The notes beneath the pieces are model-generated. The model saw nothing but the letters and a program-made list of their open reading frames with translations. It was not told the DNA's origin and ran no database searches. Position numbers and translations under genes: made by a program. A stretch of DNA of 64,000 nt from Geranomyces variabilis (taxonomy: Eukaryota > Chytridiomycota > Chytridiomycetes > Spizellomycetales > Powellomycetaceae): contig JADGJP010000013.1 in assembly GCA_027603065.1 (NCBI GenBank), forward strand, positions 20,511-84,510. The letters run 5' to 3'. Of the stretch, positions 39,627 through 51,100 are shown piece by piece (within the stretch, counting starts at the first letter, position 1; every line of letters starts with the position of its first letter).

Positions 39627-40058
39627 GGCGCAAAACAAGGGGACCCGAGATGACATACCAAGTTCGATAAAAATTCTGACACGAGTTACGAAAAATAGTT
39701 TACAGATTAGATAGTTTTTTAGATACAAGAAGTGTAGATCTCTTCTCTGTCGTCCCGCTTGATGCGGGCGATTTAAATACAATATTAAGTCATATATGTT
39801 TTAAGAACGCTCTCTCCGCTTTATGAGTTTTGTATGATTTAACTCGGCACATACAAAGGGAACATAATAACTGGCGAAGTTGGACTAAAAAGATATAACG
39901 GGGAATGCATGTACAACCAAAAACACTCAGAAAAAATTCTTCTCGCAATGACAGGAAGCGAAACATGTGAAATATTAGTGCACTCAAGATAAAGTGGTCG
40001 ACACTGCAGCAACGCGCCTAGTGTGACGAGGATGCGCTCGACTCGTGCTCGCAAAATG
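39627..40058. other. intergenic between convergent genes
   Basis: The 432 bp lie between the stop of the large secreted protein and the stop of the RBR gene. The sequence is AT-richer than the flanks; no gene is seen. Confidence 0.55.
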
Positions 40059-41379
40059 TTAGCGGCGGCGGTCTTGGCGGGCGTTGGGACGCAGGAGGGA
40101 GTCCTCATCCCAAACGGGGCACTGGCACGTTTTCCAACGCGCCCCGCACGGGTAGCAAAATTCCCCACGGCAGAGACAGGTTATGTGATTGCTGCACAAA
40201 AAAAGGAGGAGATAAGGTTAAATGGGTTGAATGGTCAGAACTAGTAATACAACTCGCAAGTTTTGCTTACCATCCGCTGTATAGCTCAACAAGTCGGTTT
40301 GCACTGATAGCAGCGCCTCCAGCCGGACTCTTGCGCCAGATTCTTGACCGCTGTCGCAATCGGATCCTCTTCACAATCGTTGTTTTCATGGGCAGGTCTT
40401 TTACAAATCGTGCAAACTTGACTCCCGCATTTGGGACAAGTGCCAATATCGCACACGATGTCTCTGCCAGGGACTAAAAATGCAGAACATTTGGCAGCTG
40501 AGCAGTATGTCGGATTTGGCGTCTGAAACTCGATTCTTTTGGAAGCGAAAGTGTTGTAGTCGCGGGAAGGCACGGCATTGCGGATGACCTCGTCGGGAAT
40601 TTCAATATGGCAGCAGCGCGGCGGCATCAGTGACCTATCCACGGTAGAGCGATTGACCAGGCTTGCAAGACAGTCCTTGTGATGCTTATCCCCGCACTGC
40701 AGAGCCACAAGGTCGGCGGCTGCGGCGCTTTCGAGACAAATAACGCATTTGCCCGTGGCGCTGCAAAGCAAAATCGGATTGTGAGTCACGATGACATGAG
40801 ATGGCCTTCGCACATTGTTTTTTCCACCTCTTACACTAGCTCGGAGTTTCTTGCTATGCTTGTGCTATTACCGCAAGGTTTGCCCTCAAGGTCTTTAAAG
40901 GTTTTTGTGCCACGGCTTTTTATCGTCTGCGGCTCATTGCGGTCGCGCTCGGGGGAAAGGGCCGCCGGCTTTTGAAACAAAGACCAAAACCCATTGAAAG
41001 GAGCGGATAGAAGATTCCACATGCGTGTTGAGACCGACGTAGGGCGGGCGGGCTCTTTGGCAGCCGCAGCGTGCTCCGGTTGCTCGCCGCCGGTTAACTC
41101 TTGAGCTGCAAGCTCGAGCGCGAGCCGCCTATCCTCCTCCGCTTGCATATTCTCAGTCAGTATCTCGGCAATCGCTGCTGCATCGGTAAGTATAGCTGTC
41201 TGAAAGCTTGTGGCAGTGTCAAGGAAGTCTCTGGCGGCAAGGAGCTCGGAGCGGTATTCCTCAAGTGGATCGATTTCGCCTTCTTGCCTGCATCGCTGCT
41301 TGCCCTTGCGGAAGTGCGACAGCGCTGCAAGGTCCTGCAGTTGCAGCTCATAAAGAAGTCTCTTGGTAGCTACGTCCAT
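40059..41379 (-). pseudogene. RBR-type E3 ubiquitin ligase with frame breaks
   Basis: Three exon-like blocks: 41379-40872, 40760-40271 and 40191-40059. Block 1 is helical (MDVATKRLLYELQLQDLAAL, then QAEEDRRLALELAAQEL). Block 2 holds RING1-like KCVICLESAAAADLVALQCG with HHKDCL, then IBR-like CPKCGSQVCTICKRPAHEN and GWRRCYQCK. Block 3 gives CNHITCLCRGEFCYPCGARW followed by KTCQCPVWDED. RBR ligases carry ubiquitin as a thioester on a RING2 cysteine. Two problems stand. The GTAATA donor ending block 1 is phase 1, whereas block 2 needs phase 2. In block 2 one extra base after CYQCK turns RLVELYSGC into PTC and a TGA at 40286-40288. The rest is well conserved, so this is a very recent pseudogene, a sequence error or a frameshifted gene. 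Confidence 0.65.
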
Positions 41380-42100
41380 CTGGCCTGTTATCAGCTAGAA
41401 GCGTTGTGTGGAGTGGGACTGGAGGACCGACTTACACAAAATCGCAACTCGTCTTCCGCACGTGTGGCGCAGTTCCCGCTGTCGGTAACCGGCAAACCGA
41501 ACTTTGGACAGCCTTATCACCACGTAATCTTCTCGCTCTTAAGGTGATTGATCAAAAAAAGGACGAACGACCGCCCTGCGCTCTTGTTTCAACAGCTTCG
41601 GGCACCTTGCGACGGTCATGGTTGAATCTCTTCCGATATATTTTTTGTAGAGACCTCATGGCGCTTTGCTTACTCAACCTCAAACAAATAGCTTCATACC
41701 AAGCAGAATGCCCACCGGTGGTGAGACCGCTACCGTGAGAGCATCGCATGTTGTAAGACCTAGTGTACCCTGTCCAAATCAAAGCGGTCCCGCGGAGACC
41801 AAGTGAATTTGTCACAATCACCGCGACTGTTGTATGACAGCGGCGTAGGTTTCCCCATTGCTGTGTAATAGACAGCGAGAAACGTGGACAGCAGAGCAGG
41901 TTTTTGTCCGTGTATGTTGCGGCCAGGGTGACTGCACTGCACAACTGCCACAGCAGGGTGTCCGCGGATAACAAATGTGAAGCAGCGGCAAGCGGTATAC
42001 ACTCAGCGGGCGACAGGGGCGTGTTAACACGAGTATAAAAGGAGCAGCTGGCCAGCATCTTCCCTCCGCATTATTTTCACCATACTGCTGTTTTGAAAAC
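41380..42100. other. intergenic, promoter side of the Ecm4-like gene
   Basis: No supported gene lies in these 721 bp. The region between the RBR start (minus) and the transferase start (plus) is a divergent promoter. A minus-strand frame at 41552-42058 is Cys/Ser/Arg-rich without a motif and overlaps the TATA box of the transferase gene. Confidence 0.5.
42034..42041 (+). promoter_or_regulatory. TATA box of the Ecm4-like transferase gene
   Basis: TATAAAAG lies 60 bp upstream of the ATG at 42101 and fits a strong consensus TATA element with a short leader. Such promoters are typical of inducible stress genes. Confidence 0.6.
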
Positions 42101-43217
42101 ATGGCTGCAGCCACTTCATCAATCTTCAAGTGGGCATCAAAGGACGGCAGCTTCCGCCGCCAGGTCTCCTCCTTCCGCGACTTCATTAGCACCGACCCGT
42201 CCTCCCGGTTTGTCGCCGAACCTGGCCGCTACCACCTGTACGTCTCGTGGGCATGCCCGTGGGCTCACCGCGCCGTGATCGTCCGTGCGCTCAAGGGCTT
42301 GGAGGACGTTATCGGCCTGTCGGCCGTGCACTTCCTCCTCCAAGACAAGGGATGGCGGTTCGATCACAAGGGCGAAACTACTCCCGGAATCATCCCGGAC
42401 ACTGTCAACAATGCGCTGTATCTTAGCGAGATCTATCACAAGGCGAACCCGCAGTACGAAGGCAGATATACTGTGCCTGTATTGTGGGACAAGAAGGAGC
42501 AGACTATCGTGAACAACGAGTCGTCGGAGGTTATTCGCATGCTTAACACTGCGTTTGACCAATGGTCTTCGGCTCCGCACGTCTCGTACTACCCGGACAA
42601 CCTAGTCAAGGAAATCGACTCTGTTAACGAATGGATCTATGACGAGATCAACAACGGGTATGTTAATTTCAGGACTTTCGCGTGGCTGCATGGGATCTTG
42701 TCAACGTTTTGCTGATGCTTCATCTGCCTTCTTTTCACTTGCAGCGTTTACAAAGCAGGCTTTGCAACCTCTCAGGAGGCCTATGAAACAAACTACGAGA
42801 AAGTGTTTTCCGGCCTGGAAAAGGTTGAAAAGATTCTTGCCGACAAGAAGTGGCTCTGTGGGGACACCCTGACTGAGGCCGACATCCGCCTTTGGACGAC
42901 GATTGTCCGTTTTGACCCCGTAAGTGTCTCTTTCTTACAAAAACGGATGCTGATTGCCTTCTCCATTAGGCCGCAGACTCACTCTATCCGCTTCACGTCT
43001 CTAGGTCTACCACACGCACTTCAAGTGCACAGGCGGAACTATTACTCACGACTATCCCAACATTCTGCGGTGGACGCGCCAGTTTTACGCCCTGCCCAAG
43101 ATCGCCGAGACTGTCAACATGTCGCATATCAAGCAGCACTATTACCGCTCGCACATCCACATCAACCCGACTGGCGTTGTGCCCGTTTGGGACGGGCCCG
43201 ACCTTAAGGCAGCTTAA
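42101..43217 (+). CDS. ECM4: glutathionyl-hydroquinone reductase (Ecm4/Xi-class GST)
   Basis: Three exons: 42101-42657, 42745-42919 and 43005-43217, phases 2 and 0, 314 residues, matching the family length. The N-terminal thioredoxin-like part contains YVSWACPWAHRAVIVRALKG; the Cys at about residue 52 in the CPWAHR motif is the glutathione-reactive residue. VPVLWDKKEQTIVNNESSEV is the cis-Pro and Glu-Ser glutathione-binding region. The helical C-terminal domain has WLCGDTLTEADIRLWTTIVR, VYHTHFKCTGG and NILRWTRQFYALP, diagnostic for this class. Known members remove glutathione from glutathionyl-hydroquinones in the cytosol, in redox defence and aromatic-compound metabolism. A consensus TATA box 60 bp upstream suggests inducible expression. 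Confidence 0.93.
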
Positions 43218-43366
43218 TGCCCGAAGCGAAACTACGCAACACACGTCCGGTGCTCAAAGATTGTATAGTTTTTGCATTCACTTCAATGATATGGAAATTT
43301 CGGTATCCTTGACCGTTCAATAATGATATTCGAAATAATGATGAAGTTACATGTATAGACATCACA

Positions 43367-45626
43367 TCATCCCCCGGCGTCAGTGTCCTCTCGCTTGAAC
43401 CTGACGCCGGACCCAACCAGCATTTCATCACTAACTTCCTCGTGCCGCTCGACGACGCTACCGGGAGCAATTCCCAGCTCTCGAGGCGAGTCATCCACGT
43501 CGAGTGTATCATGCAAGTCACCTCCTTCGTCGCCGACAAACCGAATCGACCGCGGGGTGCTTGTACGATACAAGGGTATCATTGTATACGACGAGGCAGA
43601 GTTGACTGGCCGCAGCGGCCCGCCATCGCTATCGCCACCGTCTTCTGCTGGTGACGCTGCGGCGTCGTGCTGCGGTTCCTTGATAAGAATGCCGGGCACG
43701 TCGGTGGTCATGGTCTCGACAGACAACCCTGGTGCGGGCCCGTTTTCCGGATTGTGCAGAATGTTGGCAATGTCTGTCGGGGATACAATCGGACCAGAGA
43801 TCTGGTTGGAAGTGACGGGTACCTATTGGGAGGAACAAAACGGTTTTTGTAATTAGCACACCGTGTAAGCCACAAGCCCAGCATTCAAGCACAGGTAGTA
43901 CGTACGTCGCGCGGCCAGGCACCAGTAGCAGCTGGCCCACTGAAACTCAACGTCCGACCGTTGAAGCTCCGCCCGCTGTACACCCGCACAACACTTATCG
44001 TCCGCACGAGGCCGTGCATGAGCACGGCAGTGATGCCGTACACGACCACAGAGCACCAAACGACCCAAAAAACCAGCGCCACGCTGTCTTGCTGCACGAC
44101 CTCCTCGTCGAACGCGTAGCTGATGTACCAGAGAGCGCCCACGCCGATTGGGCCAAAGTAGCCTACAAGAAATGCTTCGCGCCGGCTAAGTAATGGCGGT
44201 CGCGGTGCGTAGTGGTGGAGGAGTAGAACCGGCGGTAGTCGCCGTAAGAAGAGAAGGCTCACGGAAAAGAGAAGGAGGGAGGGCATGGAATGAACCATAG
44301 TAAAGTCGCTCCATGGAATGATAGCTCCGAAATAGATGAAGAATGTCAGGTTGATCAAGTTGTCGACGACTTCCTGCACATGAGCTTCGAGAGTTTCTTC
44401 GGTAAACCAGCCATCCCATGCAAAGACAAGTCCGGTAACGAAAACGGCGAGGAAAGAGGCAAGGTGAAGCATTGAAGACAAGCCGAGGACGAAAAGCTAA
44501 CGGAGACATGAGTTAACAATTACACGCACATAACGAAACGTCAAGCATCCAAAATCTTACTGCGAGAGCAATTTCGACCGACAGAAAGGAGCGCTTATCA
44601 ATGTAGTTGTGTCTTTCGGATGCTTTCAGCGCAAATTTGGCTAGGTACCCAACTATCATTCCAAAAACGATGCCCAGGCCAACCTCATATCTGCAAAAGA
44701 ACAAAAAGCCGTAAGTCAGCACTTGTCGGTGTACGGCGTGGCGTCTGTCCCACGTACAGGATTATGTGATAAGCCCACGTGGCCCAAGCCTTCTTGACGG
44801 GGAACGATACGAGATATAGGCCCAATTGGAAAAAGGGTATCGCTAGGCCGTCGTTGGCGGCAGATTCGCCAGACAAGAGAAGACGGATGGGGACAGCGAT
44901 ATACTTGTCCGCAAAGCGACCGGTGACAATCGAGTTCGCAAGAATCGGATCGGTTGGCGCAAGACAAGCAGCGAGGATGAGAGAATGTGACTGGTGAATG
45001 GAAATGGAAAGCACATAAGTGTGAGGTGTAGAAGTCGTCTTGCGCCATTAAATTGTTAGAGGTCACTGCATTCTTGAACTTACCCAGCTAACTCCGAGAA
45101 TTAACCACATCAGAAGCGCAGATACGAGCCACATCCATAGCATGACCGGCCCGAACAAAAGGCACATGTTCACCCACTGTTCCTTCCAGAACCGCCTCGG
45201 TAAGGCAATGGCAGCCGCCATTACTTGAATAGCAATGACAAACTCCGTAAAAGCCAGCGTGACTTTGTGAACCTCGCTATTCCATTTTTTTGGCTGCAAC
45301 AAGCCTAGGCCGACCGGGCCAATGGCTATACCGATAAGCGTGGCGACAAGTGACTCGGATAGATAGAGTCGCTCTTTGATAATAAGCGATATGAATCCTA
45401 AAACCCAAGAGTTTTGAGTGAAAAACCCCGTAACGTAATGGCATTTGCAGGACCCTACCGAAAAAGAGGATAAACCCGCCGATAACAGCGGTGAGAGCAT
45501 GGACATCGTTGACTAAATACAGCGGAATGCCAACCGCATATAGTGTGATTAGTAAAAGAAGACCGTCAGAGACGAGTGTAAGGCTTTACCCTCAGAATGA
45601 AAAAAGGAAAGGTCGACGTGGGCCAT
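43367..45626 (-). CDS. plasma-membrane Na+/H+ antiporter (Nha1/Sod2-like, CPA1)
   Basis: Seven exons: 45626-45590, 45512-45459, 45397-45084, 44990-44758, 44690-44561, 44496-43906 and 43822-43367, phases consistent, 604 residues. It opens MAHVDLSFFHSEVNDVHALT and continues FISLIIKERLYLSESLVATL followed by IGIAIGPVGLG, typical of the fungal antiporter group. Exon 4 holds the Asp-containing ACLAPTDPILANSIVTGRFA and the SGESAANDGLAIPF motif. The two Asp motifs (TDP and NDG) are the ion-binding residues of CPA antiporters. About twelve hydrophobic segments lead to a cytosolic acidic tail of about 150 residues rich in Pro/Ser/Asp. Function: export of Na+ (and often K+) in exchange for protons for salt and pH tolerance. 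It faces the Ecm4-like gene tail to tail. Confidence 0.9.
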
Positions 45627-45958
45627 TCGGGAGCGGAGTGAAGGTTGTTTAACAGCAGAGCGACTGAGCAGCAGACAACGACGCAGACAGCGACGACATG
45701 AGCCTGCGGATTTTGGCGAGGGGAGGTAGCTGGGCGGCAAGGACCGGGGAAGACAGCAGAGCAAAAGCTCGAGGAGAAGACAGCCGAGACCACCATATTT
45801 ATTTGTTTTGTTTGTCGTCCTATCAGACGCGCTGCATTGATGAATCATCGGGGGCTCCAAAAAACTCAAAAGCATAACACTCAGAGTCCGCGGGACTACT
45901 TCTCAACACTAGCTATACACAACCACCACACCACCACCCGCCAACGCCCGCCCTCGTG
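45627..45958. promoter_or_regulatory. divergent promoter, antiporter / disordered protein
   Basis: The 332 bp between the antiporter ATG (45626, minus) and the next ATG (45959, plus) must contain both promoters. No specific site can be named. Confidence 0.45.
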
Positions 45959-48010
45959 ATGCCTCTCGACTTTGCAGCAGTGCATCCTCCGTCAGCTTGC
46001 GAGCCGAGCGTGTACGGTGGTAGCTCTCCGCGCAGTGCTTCCGTCCGGCGGTCGAAATCAGCGCGCTTTTCAACAACAGCAAATTCGACAGCGGACGTGG
46101 CTCTTCCCGACAGCCTACTTTGCCAACAACGTCGGGAGCTGTCAAGCGGAGGCAGCGGAGCTGAAATCAACACCTCAGTGGGGTTTGGTGATGAGCTTGT
46201 CCAGCCCGAGATTGGACTTAGCGGAAGCAAATTCAATATCTGCCGACGCCCACCGACCGCACCGGCCTCGGCGCGGCGGTCGTCATTTGACGCGCCGCCA
46301 AAGAAGAGCAGAAAAGACCAACCGCCTCCGCGGCTGCGCCGTGAGGCTAGTGGGTTGGCCGCAGCTGCTCTTTCAGCAGAGGCACGGTCAGCCTTATCAG
46401 CTGCTGAAACATCGAGCTTACCAGTCCGCAAAATCTCAAGTCCTGCTGACGCGACACCCGTTCCTAATGGCCCGCCCACCACCGCCACCGCAACAACGCG
46501 CGGGCCGTTGACCATCGGCGTCGACGAAGACGATGGGCCCGCCAGTCTATCAGAAGTGGTGCGCACCAAACTGCAACACGTCCGACCAATCGTCGCTCAA
46601 TACGACACTTTCTTTGACGACATTAGTGGTTGGGGCGAGGAAGACTCACTGGCAGTGGGCTCAGGCGGCGCCACCTACCAATATCTCAGCCTTGATGCGG
46701 GCGATGGCGACCCGCCTAACACTAGTCAATCGCCAGGTCCTGACGTTGTGCAACGGCTCAAGCGCATCTACATTAGAAAGCGCCAAAGTCGCTCAGCCAA
46801 AACGCATGGCAACAAATCGACAGCTCTGACAATGGAGCAAAAAAAGAGCAAGAGACGAGGGCGTGCAGGGTACGGCGAGGACGAGGACCATGCAGACGCG
46901 GATGATAATGGAGAGGAAACGGAGGAAGTTTCAGGCGCTATTGCGAACGTGCTGCCAGACAGGGATGATGAAACCCCCACTCTGCCGCCCGGCGGCAGCA
47001 TCGCTCCCAGATCTGCAGCGCTCAATCCAAGCAGCATTCCGTCGAAGGCTCGTGGTGTGAAATCCGCTGCTTTGGAACACGTCTCCATCAGTGCAGGAGC
47101 CCTGATGGTTCCGCGAGTCCCAGATAAGCGCAGACCACAGACAGGAAAACCACTGTCGGTGTCCCAAAGGACGAAAACGCCATCCGCTCCCGACCTGTCG
47201 TTGACTTCGTCCGCAACCGGCACCGATACCATGGCGCAGATGCGCAAAAAGCTGCTTTCGTCCGCGCGAACCAACAACCGCAATCTCGGCATTCTGCAAA
47301 ATTCCAGAGAAGAGCTTCGCGGGTCCGGCGGCTCGCCTTCGGCTCTCGGATCTGCGGTCGTCACCGGAACAAAGTACTGCTCGCAAACTTTAGGCGCAAG
47401 AGCCGACTCTATAGGGAGCGTCATGTCCATGCATGAAAAGAAGCCTTCTGCTCGACATTGGACATCCAGCAATAGCATCAGCGAGCCACTAACGCTGCCG
47501 GCGCCGCCTCCGCCAAGCATGCCTTCTCAGCACTTGCCACATCCGAGCAGCGCCTTGCTGGCGCTGGAATCTTCGCTGACACTTTTGCCGATAATCGCAA
47601 CCGGCAAGCAATCGTCTCGCTCATTAACTGCCAGTGAGGCCTCCGTTCCTGGCCGTCCTGGATCCAGTCTCCCATACGCCGCGCTCTCACCACTACAGAC
47701 GCAACAACACTCACCTCAGCTTCGGTCCGCGATGGCACAAGGACAACTGAAACCGGACTCGACGCAGAGCGACCGACAACTACATAGCATGAATCCCGTG
47801 ATTAGGAGACCGGTAAAGAAGCTGTCGCAAAACGGGTTCCAGGCGGTGGCTTTTTGGGATGAGGAACCAGTAGATTGTGCTCCGCCAGACCTGCGTGGGC
47901 CTGTGTCGGTGGAAAGCTCTATCGACTCCATCTCCCTTCCGACGCCATTAGGTGCTCGCTCGTTTCGTGACTCGATATTTCTTAATAGATGCAGAGGCGT
48001 GGGTACCTGA
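45959..48010 (+). CDS. large disordered protein, unknown
   Basis: Single exon of 683 residues from the ATG at 45959 (MPLDFAAVHPPSACEPSVYG); the frame shows a GTG just before. The sequence is Ser/Pro/Arg-rich and mostly low in predicted structure. The only compact-looking part is VVRTKLQHVRPIVAQYDTFF followed by DDISGWGEED near residues 200-230. A basic KRLKRIYIRKRQSRSAKTHG segment and KKSKRRGRAGYG then precede an acidic run (DEDHADADDNGEETEE). A bipartite nuclear-localisation signal is possible. The end (VKKLSQNGFQAVAFWDEEPV, then SFRDSIFLNRCRGVGT) looks like short linear motifs. No domain recognised. It converges with the RasGAP gene. Confidence 0.65.
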   Translation: MPLDFAAVHPPSACEPSVYGGSSPRSASVRRSKSARFSTTANSTADVALPDSLLCQQRRELSSGGSGAEINTSVGFGDELVQPEIGLSGSKFNICRRPPTAPASARRSSFDAPPKKSRKDQPPPRLRREASGLAAAALSAEARSALSAAETSSLPVRKISSPADATPVPNGPPTTATATTRGPLTIGVDEDDGPASLSEVVRTKLQHVRPIVAQYDTFFDDISGWGEEDSLAVGSGGATYQYLSLDAGDGDPPNTSQSPGPDVVQRLKRIYIRKRQSRSAKTHGNKSTALTMEQKKSKRRGRAGYGEDEDHADADDNGEETEEVSGAIANVLPDRDDETPTLPPGGSIAPRSAALNPSSIPSKARGVKSAALEHVSISAGALMVPRVPDKRRPQTGKPLSVSQRTKTPSAPDLSLTSSATGTDTMAQMRKKLLSSARTNNRNLGILQNSREELRGSGGSPSALGSAVVTGTKYCSQTLGARADSIGSVMSMHEKKPSARHWTSSNSISEPLTLPAPPPPSMPSQHLPHPSSALLALESSLTLLPIIATGKQSSRSLTASEASVPGRPGSSLPYAALSPLQTQQHSPQLRSAMAQGQLKPDSTQSDRQLHSMNPVIRRPVKKLSQNGFQAVAFWDEEPVDCAPPDLRGPVSVESSIDSISLPTPLGARSFRDSIFLNRCRGVGT

Positions 48011-48137
48011 GACACAATTTTCGATTTGCTAACATCTTTTCCTTGCTGCGAGCTCGCTTCCGGCCCGACTGCTCAAAAGACACACGGAAAGGGAACGAAT
48101 TGCTGTGATATTTTACAGAAGGGGTACAAATAAATAT

Positions 48138-51100
48138 CTAAAGAGCCACGACCGCATCGACAAGTTCGCACGCAAGCGCTGCGCACTTCATTTTTCTCGC
48201 CCTTGTTACTGTCCCAAATGATGCGGCATCGGGCACCAGGCCATGGAAGCCCAGCTCCGCAAGGCGCGAGGCCATGGACGTGGCTGAGGATGATACAGAG
48301 ACGGAGGATGGTGCGTCCTCTGCCTGATGGTTGTGTTGCGCAGCGTGCGGCTGAAGGTGATAGGGATGATGATAGGCTGCAGATGACGGGGAGCCTGTGG
48401 GAATACTCGACGAGGTCGCGCCGGCGGACGATGGGGGCATGTTGGGATTAGGGCGGCCACGAGCTGCCGATGGTTGTGTAGTGCGGTAGTGGTTCATGGC
48501 CTGCATGATCCTCTTTACACCGTTGAGGACGGGCAGCGACTGGCTGGTGGCGAGCGACTGGTTTACTCTCGGCATCACAAAATCGGAACTAAATGAATCG
48601 AGAAAAAGGTGATTAGCACGGAGCGTTTGTATCGAAGGTCCCGCTCAGACACGCTTACATTGGCTGGAGCATCTCTGGCGCGATCTCGGCAACCTCCGCT
48701 AAAGCAGCGTAAAGCGTGACAAGCTCCATGTCGTACTCAGCAGTCTCGAGCATTGCCGCGAGAAACACGACGAGCAAGCCCACAATGGTACTGTTGTCCG
48801 AATCAGAGCGCAACGTGGCCATAACTTGCTGCACAATTCCCGCACACGCGCGGCTGCGCAACGCCGCTGGATGATCGTCGTCGAACCGGTCCCTGTGTGG
48901 GTCCTCTGCCCAAACGGGATTAGAAAACTGGAAGCCTGCTCGCTTCCACAAATCTGAAGGCCGCTCCGCAGATGGAAGAAGAGGGACCAGGTATCCCAGC
49001 CGTGCCGCCCACGGTTCACGTGCCGCACGATGATCTACGGCGACAATGTCAATGCATATCTCGAAAACATTGTTAGTGGACGTCTTGGTCAATGGGTGCT
49101 TGAGGCCCTTCATGAGGTTGGCGGCAAGCGCAAATGAGAATGTCTCGGCGGTGAATCGGATGCCGACGAGCGTGTCAAGTTTGCCGGCGACGTCTTCGAA
49201 CCCATCCCGTGCTACCATCAAAGTGCGGGCTACTCCTTCGCGCTCGAAACAGCCGCGGGAACGTAGTGTCTTTAGCACAACAACGAGGAGCGCTAATGCG
49301 CTTTGAAACACAGGAACATGTCCAATTTGCATCAGGGCGAGCGCGAGCCAGAACATTGGGCGTAGGTATCGTGAGTCGGCTGGCAGACCACCGACAATGT
49401 CGCAAAGCGACATCGTAATCGAGACGATAAGTTGCGAGTCGTTCTCCTCGAATAAGGTCAGCGCGCCACGCAACGCTACAAGAATCTGGTACAGAAGGTC
49501 GTCATCCACTTCCTCGCGAGCCAGGCAGCCAAGGACTATGAAAGCCCTTGGTTGAATAGCTGGATTGTACTGAAACGCTGTACTGGCGATGAAGGACATC
49601 CAGCGAGCGCGCCATAGACCCCTCTGATCTCCATCGCGTGCACCGGCGACAATGACATCCAACAAGCACTTGACGACCAACTCGAGACCGCCCAAGGGAA
49701 CCTCTCGAGCAACGTCCGAGCCTCCCGGTCCTTCACCGGGTGTCACGCCAAAGGGCAGGCAAAGTTTGGGGTCCGCAAGCTCTGACAAGAGTGTTTCGAG
49801 CGCTGTCCTCCCATCAGGTCCTAAGCGTCCAGACGTTGCAAGCGCATGCACCGCGTTGATGATGATGCCGTGCACACTCGTGCGAACCAGCGGCGAGCCA
49901 ACCCCAGCCACCATGCTGACAATATAGAAAACGTCCGGCACGACCGCGTCAATGTTTTCCCAGTCGTCAAAGGAAACATGCAGAGCGAGCCGAACAAGAA
50001 CCGCAATCTCGGTCCATGCGGAGTGGTCGACTAGCGCTGGAACGGACCGGTATGACGTGGAAACAATGGCTTTGCGAAGTCGCGAGAAAATCTTGCTCGA
50101 TACAGGATACTCGGAGGTGCAGGCGAGGCAATGTACAATGTTCGCAATGACGTCCACGTCGGTAGGTCTTGAGGCGCCGTCCAATGCGGCTTGCATGAGT
50201 AAATCAACCAGCATTGGCACAAGTGTCACAACCTTCCCGAGCGATGCCCATAGGACAGATCTGAATACACCGTCCAGCCGTGGCTCCCGTATCGTCGCCT
50301 CTACCAATGTCAGCACGATTTTGCGAAGCTTGGCTTCCACCTCAATGCCGCCATCAGCGTACGGGGCCAAATTAGCAATCCATGGGGCAAGGTACTGAAG
50401 ACAAGACAGCTTGAGCGAGGCGGGAACGCGCGAGAGTCCGTGAGCACATTCGGCGACCAGCGCTAGTGTGAGCTCAGGCCTTGCGCGAGCGATTCGCGTG
50501 CTCACGTCCAGCACAAACGGCTGGTTGCTGTACGGAATAAAAACACCGCGTCCACATAGGACTCGTTGACCGTCAATTGCTCCGACATCAACACCAATTC
50601 GGAACTCGCGGCACACGGCGCACAAAAGTTCGTATGCTGTTCGGCGGACTTGCGGGTCTGCGCTTCCGAAGGTCACAAATGCGACGTTCAGTAGAGCACC
50701 CGCAACATCCAGGGGCAGAAGCGGTTGACGCTGATCGCGAGTGCTTCTGCTTCCGTGTCCGACCGATAGTATGGATGGGCGGTTTGTGCGGTGAAGGCGG
50801 TATGCGTTGATCATGGTCCGTATAGATTGGACAATGGCTTCTGCTTTGGGTGAGGCAAAAGCCAGCGGAGTCGGATTGGCGGCTCCACTCCTTGCACTGC
50901 CGCCACGATCCACGATCCGCACCACAAACTCTCCCTCCCGGCTGATACCAAATTCTTCAATGTCCGAGGCATGAATGGACTCCTCGACCTGATCGCCTGC
51001 CCCGTCGGGCTTCTTGGCCAAAATTTGGAATTTTTCGTTTCCTACTGCCAAAAGTACGGGAAGCTGCGTCCGGTATCCTTTTATCCATGCAACCTGAGAG

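Noticed and set aside
37368-39782. 804-residue open frame antisense to the large secreted protein
   Set aside because: It mirrors a strongly codon-biased GC-rich gene, consists of Gly/Arg/Ser/Val-rich low-complexity sequence and has no domain; the sense strand has a signal peptide and sensible composition.
41552-42058. 168-residue minus-strand frame upstream of the Ecm4-like gene
   Set aside because: It covers the TATA box and leader of the transferase gene and is Cys/Ser/Arg-rich without motif.
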